The position numbers were made by a program, and so were the translations under genes. Shown here one piece after another: positions 1 through 6,556 of a stretch of DNA of 6,556 nt. Source of the stretch: Synergistaceae bacterium. Lineage in GTDB: Bacteria; Synergistota; Synergistia; Synergistales; Synergistaceae. The stretch's first letter is position 1; each line of letters starts with the position of its first letter. Where the stretch lies: the NCBI GenBank assembly GCA_030539135.1, contig JAUNSQ010000087.1, positions 1 through 6,556 on the forward strand. Reading direction: 5' to 3'. Under the pieces are notes generated by a model. It was given only the letters and a program-made list of their open reading frames with translations, made no database searches and had not been told where the DNA came from.

Positions 1-2
1 AT

Positions 3-1505
3 TATATTGAGCCGCTGCCTCCCAAAGAGGACGGCTCTCCAAGATATTCTTCAACGTCAAAATATATCTTCCGCGACGAGGACGGCAAGATATTGGGGCT
101 GTACGGGATAGGCCGCGACATAACGCATGAGTACAAGGCGTGCAAGAATTACCAGAGAGAACTCGACTATCTCGCCAACATGCATAAGACATGCTACGTA
201 TCGCTCCTCATGGATATCACGGATTGGAAATTGATGAAGATGGGCGGCTACGCATCGACCCTGCCTTCCGCTCCGAACTTTGCCTCAATAGATGACTTCA
301 AAAAATATACGTCGGAGCGAGTAGTTGAGGATGTTGACGTCAAACGTTTCCTCGCCTCTATGACACGCGAGTCGCTGCGCGATATATACGACAGCGGCAG
401 GCGCGTAATCACGATGGAATACATGCGGAGGATGCCGGACGGCGCGGAACGCTGGGTAAGAGGCGAGCTTCGTTTCCTCCTCAACCCAGACACATGGCAC
501 ATCATGATATTCTTCATACTCATCGACATCGACGACTCAAAACGCTCGCAGAAGGAGCTCGCTCGCGCCGCGGAAGAGGACTCGATGACAGGGTTGCTGG
601 ACCACGACGCGACCTTCAAGCATATAACGCGCTATCTTGAAATGGAAGGAACGGGCGGGACGCACGCTCTATTTATGATAGACGTGGACAATTTCAAGAT
701 AGTCAACGACACCTTTGGGCATCAGACCGGCGACGACGTGATAACAGACATAGCTTCGGCTATAAAAAAGACGTTCCGCGACACAGATATCGTGGGGCGC
801 GTCGGCGGCGATGAGTTTATGGCGCTGATGAAGAACGCGCCAAACAAGAGCGTTGTGGCAAGAAAGGCCGCGGAGCTGATCGAGGCGATGCAGTACGACC
901 TAAAGACAGGACGTGGAGCTGTCACGCTTTCCGGCAGCGCGGGCATAAGCATATATCACGGCGACGGCAAGACGCTCGAATCTCTCTACAACGAGGCGGA
1001 CGCCGCGCTCTACGGGGCAAAGCTCGACGGCAAGAACCGCTATGAGTTCGCAAACTCAGAGAGCGGCGGGGAGGAAGGACTTTCGCCGAGCGAAACCGAG
1101 TTGCTGAGTTCCGTGCATCTGCGCACTCTCATCAACAACATGGAGGGAGGCGTACTTATATGCAGCATGTACAAAGATGGCGACATCAAAATCGAATATG
1201 TCAGCCCCAGCTCTTTCAAAACATTCAACCGAGAGCGTGACGAGTTGGGCGAGAACGGACAGAATATTTTTTCGCTTGTCCTGCCGGAATATATGGACGA
1301 TTTGAGAAATTCGATCCGCGCGACCGCGGCCACGGGAGAGTTGACAGATTTTACATATCAGGTTTACACAAACAACGGACAGGATACCGCATGGCGCCAC
1401 CTCCGAGCCTCGTGCCTCCCTGAGAACACGGTCCCGCGGCGTATCGTTTGCGTCATCACTGACATCACAAAGATAAAAGAATCGGAAGAGTCGCTCAGGC
1501 AATAA
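3..1505 (+). CDS. PAS-PAS-GGDEF-PAS diguanylate cyclase, 5'-truncated by window edge
   Basis: Predicted cytoplasmic diguanylate cyclase, making c-di-GMP from two GTP under PAS sensor control. The frame is open from the first complete codon at nt 3, and the 30 codons before the TTG at 93 already encode conserved-looking PAS sequence, so the true start lies upstream. Counting from nt 3 (500 residues visible): residues 1-42 are the end of a PAS domain (GLYGIGRDIT exit motif); about 43-185 a divergent PAS-like domain ending in LIDIDDSK; about 191-350 a GGDEF domain; about 373-490 another PAS domain ending in CVITDITKIKESEE. The GGDEF domain looks competent: intact GGDEF (268-272), metal Asp227, guanine contacts Asn235 and Asp244 (PleD spacing), and an RDTD inhibitory I-site (259-262) five residues before GGDEF, which suggests product feedback inhibition. 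No membrane segment is visible. The frame ends at TAA 1503-1505 inside the PAS-exit helix and continues in frame as the next CDS, so this is probably the N-terminal half of one larger gene. Which ligands the PAS domains sense cannot be told. Confidence 0.9.
   Translation, partial: YIEPLPPKEDGSPRYSSTSKYIFRDEDGKILGLYGIGRDITHEYKACKNYQRELDYLANMHKTCYVSLLMDITDWKLMKMGGYASTLPSAPNFASIDDFKKYTSERVVEDVDVKRFLASMTRESLRDIYDSGRRVITMEYMRRMPDGAERWVRGELRFLLNPDTWHIMIFFILIDIDDSKRSQKELARAAEEDSMTGLLDHDATFKHITRYLEMEGTGGTHALFMIDVDNFKIVNDTFGHQTGDDVITDIASAIKKTFRDTDIVGRVGGDEFMALMKNAPNKSVVARKAAELIEAMQYDLKTGRGAVTLSGSAGISIYHGDGKTLESLYNEADAALYGAKLDGKNRYEFANSESGGEEGLSPSETELLSSVHLRTLINNMEGGVLICSMYKDGDIKIEYVSPSSFKTFNRERDELGENGQNIFSLVLPEYMDDLRNSIRATAATGELTDFTYQVYTNNGQDTAWRHLRASCLPENTVPRRIVCVITDITKIKESEESLRQ
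1503..1505 (+). other. in-frame ochre stop interrupting a continuous PAS-GGDEF-PAS-GGDEF-EAL-PAS frame
   Basis: TAA follows the codons for SEESLRQ, and the same frame then reads KDALAQLYLTVERMRDSL without another stop until 4773. Both sides look like one charged helix leaving a PAS domain and entering the next. TAA is one substitution away from CAA, GAA or AAA, all of which would suit this helix. Between the stop and ATG 1545 there is no ATG, GTG or TTG in frame. Readings: a real nonsense mutation giving a split gene or pseudogene, a base-call error, or two proteins from a gene fission with poor reinitiation. TAA makes selenocysteine or pyrrolysine recoding unlikely. Confidence 0.8.
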
Positions 1506-1544
1506 AAGGACGCTCTAGCGCAGCTCTATCTCACCGTCGAACGG

Positions 1545-4500
1545 ATGCGCGACAGCCTTGATAAAACTTCCTACGGCTCCTTCTACTTCAACCTCACGAA
1601 GAACGTCTGCACTGACGGGCACTCCAGGCATCACGACGTGTCGAAACTCATGGAGCCGGGAACTGTCGACGGGTTCTTTGAATACGCCTATTCCAGACAC
1701 ACAGATAAAGAAAACCTGAAAGAGTTCAAAAAAACATTCAGCCGTTCAGCGTTGATCAAGGCGTTTGAACACGGCGACACCACGCTTCAGTCCGAACATA
1801 GGTATATGATAGAACAGGGAAATACGATATGGCTGCGCGTCTCTTTCGTTATGGCGAAGAACCCAGAGACCGACGATATCGAAGCGTATCTTTATGTCGA
1901 TAACATCGACGCGGAACGTACGATCGCCGCGTTCATGAACAAATATCTTGAGGTCGAATACGAGTTCGCGATGATAATCGACTCAAAGACCGGACTTCTC
2001 TCGTTCGTGAAGCTGCTGGGCAGCGAGATACCCATGACCCCTCACAACAACGACAATTATATGGACGCGGTCAGACGCGACTACCCAAAATTCATAGCAA
2101 AGAGAGACTTGGAACACGCGCTAAAGGCTATGGACCTGACGCATGTCACCGAGGAACTAAAAAGACACGACACATATTCCTGCTCGTTCTCGATGATGGA
2201 CGACGACGGAAAAATCAGGCGCAAGACATGGAAATACACATATATCGACAATGAACGCACAAAGATCGCGTGTATGCGCCGCGACGTTACTCGTGAATAC
2301 AACCTCGAGACAGACCCTCTGACTGGCATTTACAATCGCTATGGCTTCTGCCTGCCCACGCGCAGGATGCTCGACGAGCATTCCGACATAGATTTCTTTG
2401 TCGCGGTGACAGACATGGACCACTTCAAAGTTTATAACGACGTTTATGGCTCCGAGGCCGGAGACGCTCTTCTCGAAAAGTTCAGCGAATGTATCAGTGA
2501 GCGCTATGTAGAGAATATGGTGTTCGGACGGCTTGAGGGCGACTACTTCGCAGCGTGTCTGCCCGTTGAACTGATGGACGTTGAAAAATCTATCAAATAC
2601 GCGACTGAAAAATTGTCCGAGCTGCAGAAAGATTTTACTTTCACGCTGCGTCAGGGGATATATGTCGTCGACGACAAGAGCCTCAACGTCAACATTATGT
2701 GCGACAGGGCGCTGATGGCCCTGCGCTCGACCAAGGGCAAATACGATATAAGCTACGCTTTTTACGACAGCTCGATGAGGGCTGTCATTCTGGAGAAGCA
2801 AGAGATCGTCTCTTCCATGAACTCCGCTCTGGCGAAGGGCGAGTTCAATATATGCCTCCAGCCTCAGTACGACCAGACGACAGGTAAAATCGTAGGAGCA
2901 GAGGCACTCGCGCGCTGGTTCCGCGGGAAAGAGGTCATCTCTCCGACAAAATTTATACCCGTCTTTGAAGAAAATGGATTCATAATGCAGTTTGACAAGT
3001 ATATTTGGGAACTGGCCTGCAAGCTGCTGCGCAAATGGAAAGACGAGGGGCGCCCTCTCGTCCCGATATCGGTCAACGTTTCTCGGCTCGATATCTACAA
3101 CAGAAATCTTCGCGACATTCTGAACGGACTCGTGAAACAATACGGACTTACACGAGACCTTCTGCGCCTGGAGATAACGGAGACCGCGTACATGCAAGAT
3201 CCCGAGCAGCTCGTAGACGTTGTGAGGCAGCTGCGCGAGGATGGGTTCTACATTGAGATGGACGATTTCGGGTCTGGCTACTCGTCGCTTAATATGTTAA
3301 AGAATGTCGTTGTCGACCTTATCAAACTTGATATGCAATTCCTCTCTTCGTCGGACGATTCCGCGGAGAATGGCAGAAGCGGATTGATTCTGAACGCTAT
3401 GGTGCGTATGATACGCTGGTTGAATATACCGGTGATGGCCGAGGGGGTCGAGACTCGTCTCCAAGCTGACTTTTTGAAGAACATCGGGTGCGGCCTCGTT
3501 CAGGGCTACCTTTACGCAAAACCCCTGAGCACCGGCGACTTTGAGGCTCTTATCTCAGAGGAATCTATCGGGCATATTACAAAGTCCCCTCTCACCACAA
3601 GTTTCTTTAACGCGAACGAATTCTGGGACGTCGAATCGCACGCCACAGTCATCTTCAACACATTTGTGGGAGCCGCGTGTATCGTAGAATACAAGGATGA
3701 GCACGCCGAGATACTGCGAGCCAACGACAAATTTTATCAGCTCACTGGAGCGGGCAGAGACGAATTCACAGGACGCAACAGCGAGCTGCTGCAAGTCGTA
3801 TCCGAGAATGACCGCGCGGTCCTTATCGACACGGTAGACGCCGCCATCGCCACTAACGACGAGACGGTGTGCGAGCTCCGCTGGAAGGCTCTCAGAAATC
3901 CAGGACGTCTGCTCTGGCTGCGCACGCACATGAGGGTCATAGCCAAAGGCGTGGACCGTTACATTTTCTATGTGTCGGTCGAGAATACGACGGAGCGCAA
4001 AAAGATGGAGGAAACTCTGCTTGCGAGCGAAGAGGAGCTCCGCCTCGCGATGGAACAGACTGGGCGCACGATACTGCATTACGACGTTCCAACGATGACT
4101 CTCACGATAACGGAGGCTTACGCCGAGAAGCACGCGTCTACGGAGACCACTCTGCGCGACATCCCATATTCCTCAAAGATGCCTACCTCCAGCGACCGCC
4201 AGAATTACTACCAATTCTTTGAGAAGATACTGCGCGGAGAAAAGAGCGGAAGCGCAACCGTCCAACTCCAAAATTCGGACGGGACTTATGCGTGGGAAGA
4301 AATGGAATTTACTAACATCTTTGGTGAAGACGAAAAACCGCTGCGCGCCATTATCACGGTCAACGACGTCACTGCCGAGATGGAAAAGCGCGCCGAGGAC
4401 GAAAGAAACCGCGTCATAGCGGAGAACACCGGCTCGCTGATATTCGACTATGATTATGGCAGCGACGTCCTGACCACTAAGGTCAAGCTCGAAGGAAAGG

Positions 4501-4775
4501 GATTTACGACTATCCGAAGGGAACATTATCTGGAAAGTCTGAACATAGAAAAGACGACAGTGCACCCTGACAGCCTCAAAGCATACCGCGCGGCATACGC
4601 CGAGGCCGCTAAAGCTCCCACGCGAGGGGTCTTGGATTACTATGTGGACAACTGGGGCACGGGATATCGGCACTGCATTGGATACTATGTGAGTCTCGCC
4701 AACGAAAGCGGGCGCGTCTATCGGTTAGTAGGGGTCGTCAACGAAATGGCGGACGAAAAAGACAGCGAGAATTAA
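1545..4775 (+). CDS. PAS-PAS-GGDEF(degenerate)-EAL-PAS-PAS-PAS c-di-GMP phosphodiesterase
   Basis: Predicted c-di-GMP-specific phosphodiesterase (c-di-GMP to pGpG). ATG 1545 is the first possible start after the upstream stop, but it has no Shine-Dalgarno sequence and cuts into a helix continuous with the preceding frame, so the piece is probably the C-terminal half of one gene. Residues from M1545 (1076 in all): PAS-like about 8-128 and 130-252; GGDEF about 257-400; EAL about 420-675; PAS domains about 690-817, 833-945 and 957-1070. The GGDEF signature is EGDYF (331-335) with no RxxD I-site, so cyclase activity is unlikely; Asp290, Asn298 and Asp307 are kept, so GTP may still bind and act allosterically, as known for some GGDEF-EAL proteins. 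The EAL domain has the full catalytic set: E453 (EALAR), N511 (SVNVSR), E543 (EITE), D573-D574 (DDFGSGYSSL), K594, E633 and Q653 (QGYLYAKP). Three PAS domains after EAL are unusual, since EAL is most often C-terminal. No membrane segment is seen. The next gene follows after 18 bases, suggesting an operon. Confidence 0.88.
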   Translation: MRDSLDKTSYGSFYFNLTKNVCTDGHSRHHDVSKLMEPGTVDGFFEYAYSRHTDKENLKEFKKTFSRSALIKAFEHGDTTLQSEHRYMIEQGNTIWLRVSFVMAKNPETDDIEAYLYVDNIDAERTIAAFMNKYLEVEYEFAMIIDSKTGLLSFVKLLGSEIPMTPHNNDNYMDAVRRDYPKFIAKRDLEHALKAMDLTHVTEELKRHDTYSCSFSMMDDDGKIRRKTWKYTYIDNERTKIACMRRDVTREYNLETDPLTGIYNRYGFCLPTRRMLDEHSDIDFFVAVTDMDHFKVYNDVYGSEAGDALLEKFSECISERYVENMVFGRLEGDYFAACLPVELMDVEKSIKYATEKLSELQKDFTFTLRQGIYVVDDKSLNVNIMCDRALMALRSTKGKYDISYAFYDSSMRAVILEKQEIVSSMNSALAKGEFNICLQPQYDQTTGKIVGAEALARWFRGKEVISPTKFIPVFEENGFIMQFDKYIWELACKLLRKWKDEGRPLVPISVNVSRLDIYNRNLRDILNGLVKQYGLTRDLLRLEITETAYMQDPEQLVDVVRQLREDGFYIEMDDFGSGYSSLNMLKNVVVDLIKLDMQFLSSSDDSAENGRSGLILNAMVRMIRWLNIPVMAEGVETRLQADFLKNIGCGLVQGYLYAKPLSTGDFEALISEESIGHITKSPLTTSFFNANEFWDVESHATVIFNTFVGAACIVEYKDEHAEILRANDKFYQLTGAGRDEFTGRNSELLQVVSENDRAVLIDTVDAAIATNDETVCELRWKALRNPGRLLWLRTHMRVIAKGVDRYIFYVSVENTTERKKMEETLLASEEELRLAMEQTGRTILHYDVPTMTLTITEAYAEKHASTETTLRDIPYSSKMPTSSDRQNYYQFFEKILRGEKSGSATVQLQNSDGTYAWEEMEFTNIFGEDEKPLRAIITVNDVTAEMEKRAEDERNRVIAENTGSLIFDYDYGSDVLTTKVKLEGKGFTTIRREHYLESLNIEKTTVHPDSLKAYRAAYAEAAKAPTRGVLDYYVDNWGTGYRHCIGYYVSLANESGRVYRLVGVVNEMADEKDSEN

Positions 4776-4780
4776 AAAAT

Positions 4781-4786
4781 AGGGGG
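4781..4786 (+). promoter_or_regulatory. ribosome binding site of the receiver-GGDEF-EAL gene
   Basis: AGGGGG lies seven bases before ATG 4794 in the 18-base gap after the preceding stop. It fixes the start of the downstream gene. The gap is too short for a separate terminator and new promoter, so co-transcription with the upstream frame is likely. The contrast with ATG 1545, which has no such site, supports the view that 1545 is not a natural start. Confidence 0.75.
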
Positions 4787-4793
4787 ACGGACC

Positions 4794-6455
4794 ATGAAGA
4801 GGCAGATACTTGTAGTGGACGACGACAAGCTAAATCGTCAGATACTTAAGAACACTCTGGGCAACAGCTACGATATACTCGAGTCGGGAGACGGCAAGGA
4901 CGCTATCAGGCAGATGTACAACTACCATAAAAATATCTCCGCCGTACTTCTCGATATAGTCATGCCAGTCATGGACGGGTATGACGTTCTGGCTCAGATC
5001 AAAGAAAACCCCGTGCTGACCAAGATACCGGTCATAGTAATGACGGGCAGCAGCGACGAGGAGGCCGAGGAGAAGGCCCTCTTCCTCGGCGCGGTGGACT
5101 TCGTGACAAAACCGTTTAACGCGTCTATCGTCAGACAGCGTCTTAGAAATATCGTTAAACTTCGCGACGCGACCTCCATGGTCAACACATTCCAGAAAGA
5201 CGCGCTGACGGGACTTTATAACCGCGAAACTTTCCTCAACATGGTCATGGAGCTGACGTCAAGGCAGAAGCCCGGCCATTATATCCTTGCCAGCTTCAAC
5301 GTGGATAATTTTAAGGTGATAAACGAGCAGTACGGCACAAAAAAGGCAGATGAGATGTTAAGATCTCTCGGCGAAATATTCAGCACCGGCTTCAACCCTA
5401 TCGGCGGCGTCTGCTGCCGCATGGATACAGACAACTTCGCAATATTGTACCCACGTTCCTTCGCCGACTCAAACGACATTGAGAGGATAAGGGACAGGGC
5501 CTCTTCCATTCGCGGTTCTGTCGACGAGATAGTATTCAACGTTGGACGGTATATAGTAGACGACCTTTCACTCTCCGCGAGTGTCATGTATGACAGAGCC
5601 ACGCTCGCCCGCGAATCCATCGGTGAGCTTTGCGACTCAAAAATCACCGTCTACAACGAATCTATGCGCGAACATCTGATCCATGAGCAGGAGATCGTAA
5701 CGGACATGAGGGACGCTCTGGCAAACGAAGAATTCGAGATATGGTTCCAGCCTCAATACGATAATACCTCGGGCGCGCTAATAGGCGCGGAAGCCCTAGC
5801 GCGCTGGCGTCATCCGCAGAAAGGGATACTCCTGCCGTGCGAATTCATACCGACCTTTGAACGCAACGGCTTCATCTACGAACTGGATAAATTTGTCTGG
5901 GAGCGCGTCTGCATCCAGATGTGCAAACGTAGGGACAAGGACGATTCCACTCTGCCTATATCCGTCAACGTATCTCGGTCTGATATCCTACACAGTGATT
6001 TTTACGACACAATAACTGGTCTCGTAAAGAAATACGGGATACCGGCGGAACAGATGCAGCTTGAGATAACCGAATCTGCGTTTTCACGCTCCGCCGAGCC
6101 GTTGGCTGCTATGGTGAAACGCCTCGCTGACTTTGGATTTACCGTGGCGATAGACAATTTTGGAAGCGAACTTGGCTCTCTCAATATTATCAGAGACGTT
6201 CCTGTCTCCGTCCTTAAACTGGATATGAAATTTATGAGCGGCGGTGACAGCTCTCCCCGCGGAGGCGACATATTAGAGTCGATTGTCAGGTTAGCGCCCA
6301 AACTCGGCATGTCTGTGTTTGCAGAAGGCGTGGAGACACAGGAACAAGCGGACTTTCTAAAATCTATCGGATGCGGGCTCGTTCAAGGCTATCTGTACGC
6401 CAAACCAATGACGCAAGAGGAATACAAAAAACTTTTAAAAGACAGCGGCAAATAA
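4794..6455 (+). CDS. response regulator: receiver-GGDEF(degenerate)-EAL, EAL site altered
   Basis: Complete 553-residue soluble response regulator; ATG 4794 has a good Shine-Dalgarno sequence. Receiver domain, about 4-122: acidic D9-D11 cluster, phosphoacceptor D54 (LLDIVMP), T84 and K106 (TKPF) are all present, so phosphorylation by a histidine kinase is expected; no kinase is in the window. GGDEF domain, about 134-290: signature replaced by DTDNF (211-215), metal Asp replaced by N169, no I-site, although guanine-contact positions N177 and D186 remain; cyclase activity is very unlikely. EAL domain, about 303-547: E333, N392, E424, D454, K475, E511 and Q531 match the spacing of RocR-type phosphodiesterases, but the second Asp of the loop-6 pair is N455 and the usual GYSS part of the loop reads ELGS. 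Phosphodiesterase activity is therefore doubtful; it may be weak, or the protein may bind c-di-GMP as an effector. The GGDEF-EAL part is paralogous to that of the upstream gene and shares near-identical stretches such as IGCGLVQGYLYAKP. The layout resembles RocR-like regulators except for the extra GGDEF. Confidence 0.93.
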   Translation: MKRQILVVDDDKLNRQILKNTLGNSYDILESGDGKDAIRQMYNYHKNISAVLLDIVMPVMDGYDVLAQIKENPVLTKIPVIVMTGSSDEEAEEKALFLGAVDFVTKPFNASIVRQRLRNIVKLRDATSMVNTFQKDALTGLYNRETFLNMVMELTSRQKPGHYILASFNVDNFKVINEQYGTKKADEMLRSLGEIFSTGFNPIGGVCCRMDTDNFAILYPRSFADSNDIERIRDRASSIRGSVDEIVFNVGRYIVDDLSLSASVMYDRATLARESIGELCDSKITVYNESMREHLIHEQEIVTDMRDALANEEFEIWFQPQYDNTSGALIGAEALARWRHPQKGILLPCEFIPTFERNGFIYELDKFVWERVCIQMCKRRDKDDSTLPISVNVSRSDILHSDFYDTITGLVKKYGIPAEQMQLEITESAFSRSAEPLAAMVKRLADFGFTVAIDNFGSELGSLNIIRDVPVSVLKLDMKFMSGGDSSPRGGDILESIVRLAPKLGMSVFAEGVETQEQADFLKSIGCGLVQGYLYAKPMTQEEYKKLLKDSGK

Positions 6456-6473
6456 GTTTTTGATAAAAATAAA

Positions 6474-6492
6474 CCCGCCTCAAAAAGGCGGG
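6474..6492. terminator. convergent hairpin terminator between the operon and tRNA-Met
   Basis: A perfect 7-bp stem, CCCGCCT paired with AGGCGGG around a five-base CAAAA loop, begins 18 bases after the stop at 6455. Read on the - strand it is followed by TTTATTTTTATC, a good U-rich tract, so it should end tRNA-Met transcription efficiently. Read on the + strand it is followed by CATTATCATC, which is only weakly U-rich, so termination of the operon there may be less complete. Confidence 0.8.
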
Positions 6493-6502
6493 CATTATCA
6501 TC

Positions 6503-6556
6503 TGGTGGCGCTGACTGGACTCGAACCGGTGACCATCCGGGTATGAACCGGGAGCT
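6503..6556 (-). tRNA. tRNA-Met (CAT anticodon), elongator type, 5' part beyond window
   Basis: The reverse complement gives the last 54 nt of a tRNA: anticodon arm with loop TTCATAC (anticodon CAT, U33 present), five-base variable loop TGGTC, T loop TTCGAGT, acceptor 3' strand CAGCGCC, discriminator A and an encoded CCA at 6505-6503. The acceptor 5' strand and most of the D arm lie beyond the window. The anticodon stem lacks the three G-C pairs (GGG/CCC) of bacterial initiator tRNA, and CGGTTCATACCCG matches the Bacillus-type elongator tRNA-Met as I recall it, so elongator Met is preferred; a lysidine-modified tRNA-Ile(CAT) is less likely. Two stem positions are C-A mismatches (27-43 and 51-63). 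Confidence 0.9.

Noticed and set aside
93..1505. TTG at 93 as the start of the first gene
   Set aside because: The frame is open back to the window edge and the residues before 93 (for example KYIFRDEDGKI) are typical PAS sequence, so the gene begins upstream.
1503..1505. Recoding of the in-frame stop as selenocysteine or pyrrolysine, or an alternative genetic code
   Set aside because: Those recodings use TGA and TAG; here the codon is TAA, which also ends both downstream genes normally, and no recoding-type structure is evident.
1490..1560. Programmed frameshift joining the first two genes
   Set aside because: Both parts are already in the same frame, so a shift would break rather than restore the reading.
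2157..3197. 346-codon open frame on the - strand
   Set aside because: It lies wholly opposite the well-conserved GGDEF-EAL coding sequence, has no recognisable domain, and is explained by the codon bias of the + strand gene.
3603..4772. Histidine kinase domain in the C-terminal tail of the second gene
   Set aside because: The ERKKMEETLLASEEELR-like helix is a normal PAS-PAS linker; no H-box or ATP-binding N and G boxes are present.
4776..4793. c-di-GMP riboswitch or promoter before the response regulator gene
   Set aside because: The gap is 18 bases and is mostly the ribosome binding site; there is no room for either.

Overview
The window is a c-di-GMP signalling locus on the + strand. It holds three reading frames built from PAS, GGDEF, EAL and receiver domains, followed by a convergent hairpin terminator and the 3' part of a tRNA-Met gene on the - strand. 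Base composition is near balanced. ATA (Ile) and CGC (Arg) codons are both frequent, and the protein style (many divergent PAS domains fused to GGDEF/EAL) fits an anaerobic bacterium of the Synergistota, or less likely the Clostridia. That taxonomic guess is inference from style and is weak.

Layout. Nt 1-1505 is the 3' part of a gene that starts upstream of the window: the end of a PAS domain, a PAS-like domain, an apparently active GGDEF diguanylate cyclase domain with an RxxD I-site, and another PAS domain. It ends at TAA 1503-1505. The same frame stays open from 1506 to 4775 and encodes two PAS-like domains, a degenerate GGDEF, a fully conserved EAL phosphodiesterase domain and three more PAS domains. 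The join lies in a PAS-exit helix, the first ATG after the stop (1545) has no Shine-Dalgarno sequence, and no frame change is needed. The simplest reading is one very large bifunctional cyclase/phosphodiesterase gene cut by a single nonsense codon (real or a sequence error). The stop falls between the predicted c-di-GMP-making half and the c-di-GMP-degrading half.

Eighteen bases later, behind a good ribosome binding site, nt 4794-6455 encodes a complete 553-residue receiver-GGDEF-EAL response regulator. Its phosphorylation site is intact, but its GGDEF is degenerate and one of the two adjacent loop-6 aspartates of its EAL domain is Asn (DN instead of DD). It may be a weak phosphodiesterase or a c-di-GMP-binding effector. 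Its GGDEF*-EAL part is clearly paralogous to that of the upstream gene.

The genes look like one operon in which a multi-sensor cyclase/phosphodiesterase and a phosphorylation-controlled relative act on the same second messenger. No histidine kinase, output gene or membrane segment is visible. The operon ends in a hairpin shared with the oppositely oriented tRNA-Met gene. There is no long non-coding stretch, and I saw no mobile element, CRISPR array or riboswitch.
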